Source of the DNA: Planotetraspora thailandica
Lineage (GTDB): Bacteria > Actinomycetota > Actinomycetes > Streptosporangiales > Streptosporangiaceae
Assembly (NCBI RefSeq): GCF_016863335.1
Contig: NZ_BOOR01000010.1
Span: forward strand, 248,001-312,000
Direction: 5' to 3'
Length of the DNA: 64,000 bases
Shown here: piece by piece, positions 25,961 to 34,124 of the stretch
Layout of the letters: every line of letters starts with the position of its first letter
Numbering within the stretch: position 1 is the first letter of the stretch
The notes under the pieces: generated by a model
The model's database searches: none
Seen by the model: the letters and a program-made list of their open reading frames with translations, nothing else
What the model was told of the DNA's origin: nothing
Program-made: the position numbers and the translations under genes

Positions 25961-25987
25961 TGTGGACAACGCAAGACCTGTGGAAAA
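25961..25987 (-). promoter_or_regulatory. Two DnaA-box-like sequences upstream of ssd
   Basis: TGTGGACAA at 25961-25969 is the exact reverse complement of TTGTCCACA. TGTGGAAAA follows at 25979-25987. They lie about 80-110 bp before the ssd start, in the same gene cluster as the two sets around the DUF4244 gene. Confidence 0.45.
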
Positions 25988-26022
25988 GCGGCGGAGTCGG
26001 AACCGAACCGCGCGGAAATGAG

Positions 26023-26058
26023 GGCGACCCCCGCTTGGGGGGGAAAGCGGGGGTCGCC
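26023..26058 (-). terminator. Strong hairpin, 14-bp perfect stem
   Basis: GGCGACCCCCGCTT (26023-26036) pairs fully with 26045-26058 around an 8-nt loop of seven G and one A on the plus strand. It is the second of two hairpins behind the 15-codon ORF and lies about 140 bp before ssd. Confidence 0.8.
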
Positions 26059-26065
26059 GACCGGT

Positions 26066-26089
26066 CCGGCTCTGGGGGGGTAGAGCCGG
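26066..26089 (-). terminator. Hairpin just after the 15-codon ORF
   Basis: CCGGCTCT (26066-26073) pairs with AGAGCCGG (26082-26089) around another G-run loop. It starts 7 nt after the stop codon of the short ORF. Confidence 0.65.
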
Positions 26090-26096
26090 TCCCGTA

Positions 26097-26144
26097 TTAG
26101 AAGAAAGTCTTAAACGCGAGGCCATCGCGCGGCAAGGTGCTCAT
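26097..26144 (-). CDS. 15-residue peptide ORF upstream of ssd
   Basis: ATG to TAA reads MSTLPRDGLAFKTFF. A perfect AGGAGG sits 6 nt before the ATG, the best ribosome site in the window. Two GC-rich hairpins follow directly and the ssd operon starts 216 bp downstream on the same strand. This layout could be a leader peptide with attenuator or a stand-alone short mRNA. I recognise no family. Conservation in relatives would decide whether it is translated. Confidence 0.5.
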   Translation of the reverse strand: MSTLPRDGLAFKTFF

Positions 26145-26217
26145 GCTCGGCCTCCTCGTAATAGCCACACCGTATGCTGCCCGATCGATGCGAGGTTCGT
26201 CGAGCATCCTCTCTAAT

Positions 26218-26244
26218 CTGAGTCAGTTTTTTTCACTGAGTCAG
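26218..26244. promoter_or_regulatory. Duplicated 9-bp palindrome CTGAGTCAG
   Basis: CTGAGTCAG occurs at 26218-26226 and 26236-26244, 18 bp centre to centre, separated by TTTTTTTCA. Each copy is itself a palindrome around a central base. The pair lies 74 bp upstream of the 15-codon ORF and looks like a two-site operator. Confidence 0.5.
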
Positions 26245-26768
26245 TCTTGCGCGTGGACATCAGCAGCCGCTTCGGGTATAGAAACCCGTCACGCTGCGTG
26301 AAATCCGTACCGGAACGGCAGAGCGACCCCTGACGCAGAGATCCCTCTTACCGTCATGAGACCACACGAATAGCTGTTTCCGGAAGACCGTGATCGACGG
26401 TAAAGGTCTTGGCACTGGGGTTTCCAAGCGAAGGAATCGGACGTAGAAAGGGCTTACGGGCCCATGGGCCCGGGTACGGCCACCGGGCACCCACGCGCGA
26501 CCAGCCGCGGGAGGCGTGCCGAGACGGGCTAGACCCGATCCGGCAAATTCGAGGTGCACGCTTGGTAACCCGGCGTGACGTACAGGCGACGGCGTTCCAT
26601 ACCAGGGACGCCGTCCGCTTTGTCCGAGTAAATCCTGGTTTATCCGGTCTATTTTCCGCCGGGCCGGCGTTTTCCACAGCCGGTCTCCACGCCGGAGCAA
26701 GTCCGGCCTGTTTTCCATGCCGATCAGGTATGGCCGCATCTGAAGGCCTGTGCCGTACGGAACGGCCG
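26245..26768. other. Gene-free 524-bp region
   Basis: No coding sequence with supporting start signals was found on either strand. It contains a perfect GGGCCCATGGGCCC palindrome near 26460 and another TTTTCCACA at 26670-26678. It may hold promoters for the short transcript and the trailer of the Fic-like gene. Confidence 0.4.
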
Positions 26769-27545
26769 TCAGCGCGATAGTGCCTCGCAGACGGCCGTGG
26801 TCTCACGGGCTCCCAGCACGACGGCGGATGCGCAGTGCCGCACCCACGCCGCCACCCCTTCTGCCGTACCGCCGAGATAGGCCCGCAGGTTCTCCGCGTA
26901 CGCGTCGCCGAGATCGGCGTGGCCCACCTCCACCGCCACGAGCGACTTCGGGTCGAGCCCGTGCTCCACCAGGGTGAGCCGCTCCGCCGCCCGAGCCACC
27001 ACACCGTCGACGACCCCGAACGGACGCAGGACGACGAGCTCCGCGTGCACGATCGCCGCGAGCACCACGGCCGGGGCCGTGGTCGTTCCTGAGACGAGAC
27101 CCGCCAGCGCGGTCATCCGTACGGAGGCCTCCTCGGCACCGGGAGCCGGACCGAGCCCGAGCGGGTCGGCGGAGGTCGGCGTCGTCCTGGGCCTGCCGGG
27201 ATCGGCCGAGACGCCCGTCGCGGCCAGGGTATGCAGCCGCGCGAGCACCTGCGGAGGCGCGGACCGCCAGATCTTGCCGAGCCTGCCGAGCTCGGCGGAG
27301 GCCCGCAACGCCCCCTGGACGACGGGGTCGGTCACGTCTCCGCGGCGAAGCGGCTCGAGCTCGGCCTCGGCGCCTTCGATCGCGGCGGAGGCGCGGGCGC
27401 CGCGCAGGGCGGACTCGGCCGACACCTCGGGGCTGCGGCGGCGCAACACGCGGTGACCGTAGAGGCGGTCGACCGCCTCACGCGCCTCCTGTACGGCCTG
27501 CGGAACGCCGGGCAGATCGGCGACGGCGGCCAATGGGTCCTTCAC
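26769..27545 (-). CDS. Fic-like protein with lost active site
   Basis: 258 residues. The fold signals of Fic proteins are present. The inhibitory-helix motif (S/T)xxxE(G/N) is intact as S53-AAI-E57-G58. The catalytic loop HxFx(D/E)GNGRxxR is replaced by LRPFGVVDGVVARA (173-186), without the His or the GNGR anion pocket. AMP transfer is therefore unlikely; a binding or regulatory role is inferred. Homologues are often called oxidoreductase next to acs in Streptomyces, without evidence that I know of. GTG start, leaderless by its TAAGGT box. Divergent from acs. Confidence 0.7.
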   Translation of the reverse strand: MKDPLAAVADLPGVPQAVQEAREAVDRLYGHRVLRRRSPEVSAESALRGARASAAIEGAEAELEPLRRGDVTDPVVQGALRASAELGRLGKIWRSAPPQVLARLHTLAATGVSADPGRPRTTPTSADPLGLGPAPGAEEASVRMTALAGLVSGTTTAPAVVLAAIVHAELVVLRPFGVVDGVVARAAERLTLVEHGLDPKSLVAVEVGHADLGDAYAENLRAYLGGTAEGVAAWVRHCASAVVLGARETTAVCEALSR

Positions 27546-27553
27546 AGGGACCG

Positions 27554-27559
27554 ACCTTA
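27554..27559 (-). promoter_or_regulatory. -10 box of leaderless promoter for the Fic-like gene
   Basis: On the minus strand TAAGGT lies 8 nt before the GTG at 27545, with no ribosome site between. Confidence 0.45.
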
Positions 27560-27838
27560 CCGGCGGGTAGGCGTCGTTCGGCGAGCCGGTGAAGCCGCTG
27601 AGCGCAGGTGGGTACGGCTACTCCCTGGAAGTCCTCACATCGCATTAGATTTCGTGATGAAGCGAGCCGAACGCCGACAAGTGGGTGATCATGCTAATTG
27701 GTCCGCAGGCGCCCACGCCCGGGCCGGATTACTTGTACTTTGCGCCGGTGGCCTGGTGAAGTGGGACACGACACACCCGTAGCTTGGCCGAGGCGGCCGA
27801 AACGAAAGTGATTCCACAAAGCTGTGAAGGAGTACGGA

Positions 27839-29815
27839 GTGGCCCCCGAGATCCCCGGCCATGAGACCCAGGAGACGCTGTCCAACCTGCTGAGCGAGAC
27901 GCGGCGGTTCGCCCCGCCCGCGGACCTGGCGGCAGCGGCGAACGTCACGGCGAGCGCCTATGAGGAAGCCACCCAGGACCGGCTCGCGTTCTGGGAACGC
28001 GCGGCCGACCGGCTGTCGTGGAACCAGCGCTGGGAGACCACTCTGGAGTGGAACGCCCCCTTCGCCAAGTGGTTCATCGACGGCAAGCTGAACGTGGCCT
28101 ACAACTGCGTCGACCGCCATGTGGAAGCCGGCCGGGGCGACAAGGTCGCCTACTACTGGGAAGGTGAGCCCGACGGCGACAGCCGTACGATCACCTACGC
28201 CGACCTGCAGGCAGAGGTCTCCAAGGCGGCGAACGCGCTCGAGGAGCTGGGCGTGCGCAAGGGCGACCGGGTCGCCATCTACATGCCGATGATCCCCGAG
28301 CTCCCGATCTCGCTGCTCGCGTGCGCGCGCATCGGCGCGATCCACTCGGTGGTGTTCGGCGGGTTCTCCGCCGCCGCGCTGAAGAGCCGGATCGACGACG
28401 CCGACGCCAAGCTCGTCATCACCGCCGACGGCGGCTACCGGCGCGGGGCGCCGAGCGCGCTCAAGCCGACGGTCGACGAGGCGGTGGCCGAGTGCCCGGG
28501 CGTCGAGCACGTGCTCGTCGTACGGCGCACCGGCCAGGACGTCGCCGCGACCGACAAGGACGTGTGGTGGCACGACATCGTCGAGCGGCAGTCGCCCCAG
28601 CACGAGGCCGTGCCGCACGACGCCGAGGACCCGCTGTTCATCCTGTACACCAGCGGCACCACCGGTAAGCCCAAGGGCATCCTGCACACCACCGGCGGCT
28701 ACCTCACCCAGGCGGCCTGGACGCACCACGCGGTCTTCGACCTCAAGCCGGAGACCGACATCTACTGGTGCACCGCCGACATCGGCTGGGTGACCGGGCA
28801 CTCCTACATCGTGTACGGCCCGCTCGCCAACGGCGCGACCAGCGTGCTCTACGAGGGCACGCCCGACACGCCCCACCGCGGCCGGTTCTGGGAGATCGTG
28901 CAGAAGTACAGCGTGACGATCCTCTACACCGCCCCCACGGCGATCAGGACGTTCATGAAGTGGGGCGATGACATCCCCGCCAAGTACGACATGTCGTCCC
29001 TGCGGGTGCTCGGTTCGGTCGGCGAGCCCATCAACCCCGAGGCGTACGTCTGGTACCGCGAGCACATCGGCGGCGACCGCTGCCCGGTGGTCGACACGTG
29101 GTGGCAGACCGAGACGGGCGCCATCATGATCAGCCCGCTGCCCGGCGTGAGCGACGCCAAGCCCGGTGCGGCCATGCGGCCGCTCCCCGGAATCGTGGCC
29201 GACGTGGTCGACGACCAGGGCGTGTCCGTGCCCGACGGCGGCGGCGGCTTCCTCGTCGTCCGCGAGCCGTGGCCCTCGATGCTCCGGACGATCTGGGGCG
29301 ACGACCAGCGCTACATCGACACCTACTGGTCGCGCTTCGACGGGATGTACTTCCCCGGCGACGGCGCCAAGCGCGACTCCGACGGCGACCTGTGGCTGCT
29401 CGGCCGCGTCGACGACGTGATGCTGGTCTCCGGCCACAACATCTCGACCACCGAGGTCGAGAGCGCGCTGGTCAGCCACCCGAAGGTCGCCGAGGCGGCC
29501 GTGGTGGGCGCGACCGACCCCGTGACCGGACAGGCCATCGTGGCGTTCGTCATCCTGCGCGGCACCGCGGAGGAGAGCGACGGGATCGCCGCCGAGCTGC
29601 GCGCCCACGTGGCGAAGGAGCTCGGGCCGATCGCCAAGCCGCGCCAGATCATGGTCGTGCCCGAGTTGCCCAAGACCCGGTCCGGCAAGATCATGCGCCG
29701 CCTGCTGCGTGACGTGGCGGAGAACCGGTCGCTCGGCGACGTCACCACGCTGACCGACAGCGCGGTCATGAACCTGATCGCCGACAAGCTCCCGACGGCC
29801 AAGAGCGAAGACTGA
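27839..29815 (+). CDS. acsA: Acetyl-CoA synthetase
   Basis: 658 residues, normal length. Core adenylation motifs are [11 protein letters not shown] (A3), DTWWQTETG (A5), [13 protein letters not shown] with LLGRVDDV (A7-A8) and the [11 protein letters not shown] loop with the Lys (A10) that protein acetyltransferases modify. [12 protein letters not shown]-type sequence (here [13 protein letters not shown]) forms the acetyl pocket. It makes acetyl-CoA from acetate, ATP and CoA. I chose the GTG at 27839, with AAGGAG 6 nt upstream, over the GTG at 27824. A strong terminator follows. Confidence 0.95.
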   Translation: MAPEIPGHETQETLSNLLSETRRFAPPADLAAAANVTASAYEEATQDRLAFWERAADRLSWNQRWETTLEWNAPFAKWFIDGKLNVAYNCVDRHVEAGRGDKVAYYWEGEPDGDSRTITYADLQAEVSKAANALEELGVRKGDRVAIYMPMIPELPISLLACARIGAIHSVVFGGFSAAALKSRIDDADAKLVITADGGYRRGAPSALKPTVDEAVAECPGVEHVLVVRRTGQDVAATDKDVWWHDIVERQSPQHEAVPHDAEDPLFILYTSGTTGKPKGILHTTGGYLTQAAWTHHAVFDLKPETDIYWCTADIGWVTGHSYIVYGPLANGATSVLYEGTPDTPHRGRFWEIVQKYSVTILYTAPTAIRTFMKWGDDIPAKYDMSSLRVLGSVGEPINPEAYVWYREHIGGDRCPVVDTWWQTETGAIMISPLPGVSDAKPGAAMRPLPGIVADVVDDQGVSVPDGGGGFLVVREPWPSMLRTIWGDDQRYIDTYWSRFDGMYFPGDGAKRDSDGDLWLLGRVDDVMLVSGHNISTTEVESALVSHPKVAEAAVVGATDPVTGQAIVAFVILRGTAEESDGIAAELRAHVAKELGPIAKPRQIMVVPELPKTRSGKIMRRLLRDVAENRSLGDVTTLTDSAVMNLIADKLPTAKSED

Positions 29816-29830
29816 GCCGGATCCACTGAG

Positions 29831-29857
29831 GGGCGCGGGTGTACGACACCCGCGCCC
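29831..29857 (+). terminator. Rho-independent terminator of acsA
   Basis: GGGCGCGGGTGT pairs perfectly with ACACCCGCGCCC (12 bp, 3-nt loop) and is followed by TTTTC and more T-rich sequence, 15 nt after the stop codon. Confidence 0.9.
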
Positions 29858-30049
29858 TTTTCATCTGTTTTCGGAGATTTTCGGTAGCCTTAATGCAGGT
29901 ATGCCGGAACATCCGATCGAGGCGTACCAGGCGGGGCCGTCCCCCCGGTGCGGCCCCGGGTTCGCGAGGATCAGCGACAACCTGCTTCACGTGCGCGTAC
30001 GGACGCGAACACGCCATGATGTCTCGTAGTCGCAGATAGGAGATCGCTG

Positions 30050-30493
30050 ATGCCCGAGGACGAATCGCTCGGCGCGCTGGTCGCTCAGGCCAGCCACCAC
30101 ATCTCGACCCTCGTACGCTCGGAGATCGAGCTGGCCAAGGCCGAGCTCAAGTTCGACGCGAAGCGGGTCGGTACCGCCGCCGGGCTGTTCGGCGCAGCCG
30201 CGTTCATCGCGCATCTGTGCTTGATCCTCGCCTCGTTCACCCTGGCCTACGGGTTGATCGCCCTGGGAATCTGGACCTGGGCCGCGTTCCTCATCGTCAC
30301 TGGCGTTTACCTGATCATCGCCGCGTTGCTCACGTTCATCGGATATCGCCGGCTGAAGGGGTTGTCCGGTATGAAGCGCACAACCCGATCGCTGAAGGGC
30401 CTCAAGGAGGGTACGGCTCTCTCCGCCGAGCAGACGGCCCCCACCGCAGGGCAGGTGGGCGCGCACCGGGAGTCCGTCAGCGATGCCACGTGA
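30050..30493 (+). CDS. Phage-holin-superfamily (Phage_holin_3_6) membrane protein
   Basis: 147 residues. An amphipathic N-terminal helix (HHISTLVRSEIELAKAELK) precedes two membrane helices (about 46-68 and 75-98). A basic C-terminal tail follows. This is the layout of the actinobacterial Phage_holin_3_6 family, which is not linked to phage lysis in most hosts. AGGAGA ribosome site 8 nt before the ATG. It overlaps the hydrolase gene by 11 nt, as in the homologous operon before marP in related genomes. Confidence 0.85.
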   Translation: MPEDESLGALVAQASHHISTLVRSEIELAKAELKFDAKRVGTAAGLFGAAAFIAHLCLILASFTLAYGLIALGIWTWAAFLIVTGVYLIIAALLTFIGYRRLKGLSGMKRTTRSLKGLKEGTALSAEQTAPTAGQVGAHRESVSDAT

Positions 30494-31403
30494 CGAGTCG
30501 CTGGTCCGGGTCGAGGGCCCCTGGACACACCGCGAGGTGCACGCGGGCGGCAACCGCTTCCACGTCGTGGAGGCCGGCGAGGGCCCGCTGATCTTGCTGC
30601 TGCACGGATTCCCCCAGTTCTGGTGGACGTGGCGGCATCAGCTCGTGTCGCTGCCGGCGGCCGGATATCGAGCCGTCGCCGTCGACCTGAAGGGATACGG
30701 CGCGAGCGACAAACCCCCGCGGGGCTACGACCTCCCCACGCTCGCCGTCGACGCCGCCGGCCTTGTCCGCGCGCTGGGCGAAACGGGCGCCGTCGTCGTG
30801 GGCCACGACTGGGGCGGCCTGATCGGCTGGACGATGAGCGTGCTCGACCCCAAGGTGGTGCGCCGGCTGGTGCCCGTGTCGAGCCCTCATCCGCTGCGGA
30901 TGCGCACGGCGCTCCTGACGGACTTGTTCGGCCAGATGAAGGCCAGTGCGCACACCCTGGGGTTCCAGCTACCCCTTGTGCCTGAGCGCCGCCTGACGAC
31001 TGATGGAGCCGCTCTGGTCGGGCGCATGCTCAACGAGTGGTCGGGCCCGGAGTGGCCCGCCGACGACGTCGCCCGGACCTATCAGGATGCGTTTCTCATT
31101 CCGGCCGTGGCGCACTCCGCGCTGGAGTATCACCGCTGGTTCGGCCGCTCCCAGTTGAGGCCCGACGGACAGCGGTACGCCCGCCAGATGCGCAAGCAGA
31201 TCGAGGCGCCCACGTTGCAGTTGCACGGCGCCCTCGACACCTGCGTCCTCCCGCACACCGCCCAGGGGTCGAGCCGTTTCGTCGCCGCGCCGTACCGGTG
31301 GAGACAGATCGAAGGGGCCGGGCATTTCCCGCACGAGGAGCAGCCCGCCCAGTTCGACGCCGAGCTGATCGGCTGGCTCACCGATCCCGAACCCGACCGC
31401 TGA
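30483..31403 (+). CDS. Alpha/beta hydrolase, epoxide hydrolase-like (EphE type)
   Basis: 306 residues. HGFPQFWWTWRHQ forms the oxyanion-hole HGxP motif. VVGHDWGGLIGW holds the nucleophile Asp of GHDWGG, typical of epoxide hydrolases and haloalkane dehalogenases. HGALDTCV gives the acid and GAGHFPHEEQP the catalytic His. Tyr residues of the lid (YHRWFG) fit epoxide hydrolase. Rv3670 (ephE) holds the same position beside marP in M. tuberculosis. The 53-bp repeat array begins 14 nt after its stop codon. Confidence 0.88.
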   Translation: MPRDESLVRVEGPWTHREVHAGGNRFHVVEAGEGPLILLLHGFPQFWWTWRHQLVSLPAAGYRAVAVDLKGYGASDKPPRGYDLPTLAVDAAGLVRALGETGAVVVGHDWGGLIGWTMSVLDPKVVRRLVPVSSPHPLRMRTALLTDLFGQMKASAHTLGFQLPLVPERRLTTDGAALVGRMLNEWSGPEWPADDVARTYQDAFLIPAVAHSALEYHRWFGRSQLRPDGQRYARQMRKQIEAPTLQLHGALDTCVLPHTAQGSSRFVAAPYRWRQIEGAGHFPHEEQPAQFDAELIGWLTDPEPDR

Positions 31404-31417
31404 CCCCACCCCGGGGG

Positions 31418-31588
31418 CGTGATCATGCAGAACTTCGCGGATGTGGCCGGTGACCAGCGCCCACCCCTGGCCGTGATCATGCAGAAGTTCGGTCATTCGG
31501 CCCTGACCAGGAAAAACGCGGATCGTGATCATGCAGAACTTCGTGTACGACCATCGTGAGCAGGCACAACATCGTTCGTGATCATGCA
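31418..31588 (+). repeat. Palindromic repeat array, left arm A (4 units, about 53-bp period)
   Basis: The 20-bp core CGTGATCATGCAGAASTTCG (S = C or G) occurs at 31418, 31472 and 31524, and as the 12-nt inner part CGTGATCATGCA at 31577. Steps are 54, 52 and 53 bp. The 32-34 bp between cores share a weak centre (reverse complement GCCTGGTCAGGGCC). The core holds TGATCA and GAASTTC, both palindromes. The arm ends 13 nt before the DUF309 ATG, and the last copy runs into its ribosome site. Confidence 0.92.
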
Positions 31589-31601
31589 ATGTGGAGGGAC
31601 T

Positions 31602-32093
31602 ATGCGTGACCGTGACGAAGCGGGCAGACCCCGCAGTTCCCGCCCTCGCGACGAGTACGGCAGACCGTTGCCCCGCGGCGAGGAAGGGGTGCCACGCATC
31701 CCGGACGACTACGCCCCGGATGCAGAGGAGGCCCTGGAAGAGGCCCGCCGCCTCCTCGCCGCCGAGCGCCCCTTCCACGCCCACGAGGTGCTGGAGGCGC
31801 GCTGGAAGACCGGCCCGGCCGACGAGCGCGAACTCTGGCAGGGACTCGCCCAGGTTTGTGTTGGTTTGACCCATATCCAGCGAGGTAATCCCGCCGGCGC
31901 CGTCGCCCTCCTCACGCGAGGGGCCGCCCGTTTCAGCACGTACGGCTCTCGCCGGCCGTACGGATTGGACCTCCGGGCACTGGCCCGGGCCACCGATCAG
32001 ATCGTCGTCGAGATCGATTCAGGGGCGGCCGAGGCCCATGAGGCGATCTCCCGTATCGAGAAGCGCCTGCGCGACGTGCATGATCACGATTGA
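31602..32093 (+). CDS. DUF309 domain protein enclosed by inverted repeat arrays
   Basis: 163 residues. The DUF309 helical domain covers about 45-130 with PFHAHEVLEARWKTG and QGLAQVCVGLTHIQRGN. The family has no assigned activity. The N-terminal 40 residues are Arg/Gly/Pro-rich and probably disordered. GGAGGGA ribosome site before the ATG at 31602. The last codons (DVHDHD) are encoded by the innermost copy of repeat arm B. The gene thus fills exactly the space between two facing four-unit arms, and its reading frame has adapted to the repeat. Confidence 0.85.
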   Translation: MRDRDEAGRPRSSRPRDEYGRPLPRGEEGVPRIPDDYAPDAEEALEEARRLLAAERPFHAHEVLEARWKTGPADERELWQGLAQVCVGLTHIQRGNPAGAVALLTRGAARFSTYGSRRPYGLDLRALARATDQIVVEIDSGAAEAHEAISRIEKRLRDVHDHD

Positions 32094-32247
32094 CATTTTG
32101 CCTGGTGGGGGATTGCCGTCCCGAACATCTGCATGATCACGGGCTGCGTCTTGCCTGGTCAGGGCCCGAATGACCGAACTTCTGCATGATCACGATTCAT
32201 GTTTTGCCTGGCCAGGGACAGACCAGCCGAACTTCTGCATGATCACG
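32077..32247 (-). repeat. Palindromic repeat array, right arm B (4 units, 53-bp period)
   Basis: The core in opposite orientation (CGAASTTCTGCATGATCACG) ends at 32141 (one mismatch), 32194 and 32247, and as inner TGCATGATCACG at 32088. All three steps are exactly 53 bp. The 33-bp spacers share TTTTGCCTGGYCAGGG, and one nearly equals the reverse complement of a spacer in arm A (GGTCAGGGC..CGAATGAC). Arms A and B are therefore an inverted pair of about 170 bp each. Confidence 0.92.
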
Positions 32248-32259
32248 CCAGGGGGGGCG

Positions 32260-33438
32260 TCAGTCGCATTCCTGGGTGCTGACCCGGGTCGTGGCGGTGC
32301 TGCCGTCTTCGGCGTCGGGCTTCACCTCTGAGGCCGTGAGGGCGTATCCCGTCTCGGGTTCGTCCGTGGCGGCCGCAAAGATCACACCATAGACACGGCC
32401 ATCGGTGCTGAGCAGGGGCCCGCCCGAGTTGCCCGGCTGGACCGTCCCCCGAATCGCGTAGACCTCCCGGTCGACCTTCCTCAGGTTGTAGATGTCGTAC
32501 GACTCGGCCCGCTGCTTGACGCGGACCCGGGCGGCACGCGGGGTGAACCCGTGGCCCTTGGGATACCCGGCGATGATCGCGTTGTCGCGGCTCGCGGCGT
32601 CGTAGTCGAAGCGCAGCGGCGACACCTGGAGGTCGGGCACGTCGAGCACGGCGATGTCGCGTTCGGGGTTGTAGAGCACCACACGGGCGGTGTGGTTCAC
32701 GCCTGTCGAGTCGGTGACGTGGATGTCCCGGGTGACCCCGGCAACCACATGCGCGTTCGTCATGATCTTGTGCGGGGCGTAGACGAACCCGGTGCCCTCG
32801 ATGTGCTTACGGCAGGTCGGCGCGGTCCCCTGCACCTTGACGATGGCCTTGCGCGCCCGGGTAAGGCCGGCGCTCCCGCGAAGCACCCCCTCGTCCGGCG
32901 GCGGCACGTTCTGGCCACTGATCGACGTGAGCACCTGGGGCCATTCGGAGCCCACGAAGTCGTTCAACGGCCGCCATGCCCGGACACCGCTGGGAATCGC
33001 CTCATCGACGGTCTGCCAGACCACTGATCCGTTGATCTGCTCCTTGACCATGGTGATGCTCATCTGAACGAGCAGCGACCCGATCAGCCACGCGAAGAGC
33101 AGCACCGACAACCCGCTGGCCACCGAGCCGCCGAAGGCGTCGACCACTCGCGCAGGCTCCCAGGTCACGTGGCTGCGTACGACCGCCCCGATGGTGGAGA
33201 AGGCGAACTGGCCCACCACCGCCGCCAGGAACAGGATGACGATGGCGAGGAGCGCCCTCTCGATGTCCCCGCTCACGATCGCCCCGGCGATCGGCGGCGC
33301 GACGACCAGCCCGAGGACTGCACCGCCCGCGAACCCGACGAAGCTGAAAGCCCCGATGATGAAGCCCTGCCGATATCCGGATACGGCAAAGGCCACCACG
33401 AGGCCGATCAGTATGAGGTCCAGGAGATCACCGCGCAC
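32260..33438 (-). CDS. marP: MarP-like periplasmic serine protease with CvpA-type membrane domain
   Basis: About 392 residues. Four N-terminal membrane helices of the CvpA/colicin V production fold (about 1-130) are followed by a trypsin-like protease domain. The catalytic triad is His in MTNAHVV, Asp in NPERDIAVLDV and Ser in QPGNSGGPL. A Cys pair (TCRKH and C-terminal QECD) may form the regulatory disulfide known from Rv3671c, where MarP is needed for acid resistance. The GTG at 33438 has TACCGT 7 nt upstream, so I prefer it as a leaderless start over GTG 33456. Its 3' end abuts repeat arm B. Confidence 0.92.
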   Translation of the reverse strand: MRGDLLDLILIGLVVAFAVSGYRQGFIIGAFSFVGFAGGAVLGLVVAPPIAGAIVSGDIERALLAIVILFLAAVVGQFAFSTIGAVVRSHVTWEPARVVDAFGGSVASGLSVLLFAWLIGSLLVQMSITMVKEQINGSVVWQTVDEAIPSGVRAWRPLNDFVGSEWPQVLTSISGQNVPPPDEGVLRGSAGLTRARKAIVKVQGTAPTCRKHIEGTGFVYAPHKIMTNAHVVAGVTRDIHVTDSTGVNHTARVVLYNPERDIAVLDVPDLQVSPLRFDYDAASRDNAIIAGYPKGHGFTPRAARVRVKQRAESYDIYNLRKVDREVYAIRGTVQPGNSGGPLLSTDGRVYGVIFAAATDEPETGYALTASEVKPDAEDGSTATTRVSTQECD

Positions 33439-33445
33439 AGTTTCA

Positions 33446-33451
33446 ACGGTA
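33446..33451 (-). promoter_or_regulatory. -10 box of leaderless marP promoter
   Basis: On the minus strand TACCGT lies 7 nt before the GTG at 33438. It defines the preferred marP start. Confidence 0.45.
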
Positions 33452-33497
33452 GCCACCCTCGCTCACAATCGTGCAGGCGTCCCGGAGGTCTGCTCGA

Positions 33498-33503
33498 TAT
33501 CGT
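33498..33503 (+). promoter_or_regulatory. -10 box of leaderless promoter for the HEAT protein gene
   Basis: TATCGT lies 6 nt before the ATG at 33510. With the marP box it forms a compact divergent promoter pair only about 46 bp apart. Confidence 0.45.
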
Positions 33504-33509
33504 GACGTC

Positions 33510-34124
33510 ATGGGGGCATCGGAACCGCCATCCGACGGCGGAAACGGCGAGTCCGGCGAACGAGCAGACGGCCATGTGCCCGGCAGCATCGGCGATCTCA
33601 TCCGGATGGCGCTCGCCGACCACGACCCGGACGGCACCGCGAGGTGGCAGGCCATCTCCGCGCTCCAGGAACGTGGAGACCTTGAAACGTTCACCGAGGC
33701 CAGGCGCCTGTGCGCGAGCTCTTCCGCCGACCGGCGCGTGCTGGGGGCCGACATCCTCGGCGAACTCGGCCGCGACCGGCCCTTCGCCGACAGAAGCCTC
33801 CCCGTCCTTCGCCATCTCGCCGTCACCGACGGAGATCCGCGCGTGCTCTACTCGGTTCTGATCGCCTTCGGCCACCTCCGTGACGGCCGCGCCCTGCCGT
33901 CCGTGATCGATCTGTCCACGCGTGACGATCCGATGATCCGGTACGGCGCGGCCTACGCCTTGCCCAATGTCATGGGTGACCCGCCCGACTCCGCCGGGAT
34001 GGCCGCGCTCCGCCGTCTGGCCGCAGACCCCGACGGTGACGTCGCCGACTGGGCCTGTCTGGGTCTGACGCTAGCCGCGGGCGGCAAGATCGACGACTTC
34101 GGGCGGCACGTCTTCGACCCGTGA
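33510..34124 (+). CDS. HEAT-repeat protein
   Basis: 204 residues. After a charged, probably disordered N-terminus (about 25 residues), four helical HEAT-like repeats of 30-35 residues follow (ARWQAISALQERGD, DRRVLGADILGELGRD, DPRVLYSVLIAFGHLRD, DPMIRYGAAYALPNVMGD). Such proteins act as scaffolds; no enzyme motif is seen. The last 54 nt overlap the 3' end of the convergent Nudix gene. Confidence 0.8.
   Translation: MGASEPPSDGGNGESGERADGHVPGSIGDLIRMALADHDPDGTARWQAISALQERGDLETFTEARRLCASSSADRRVLGADILGELGRDRPFADRSLPVLRHLAVTDGDPRVLYSVLIAFGHLRDGRALPSVIDLSTRDDPMIRYGAAYALPNVMGDPPDSAGMAALRRLAADPDGDVADWACLGLTLAAGGKIDDFGRHVFDP

Noticed and set aside
26260-26739. 159-codon frame in the gap upstream of the 15-codon ORF
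   Set aside because: No ribosome site, mixed composition and no recognisable domain; treated as gene-free.
27689-29608. Long open frame opposite acsA
   Set aside because: Antisense shadow with biased composition; acsA has all motifs and proper signals.
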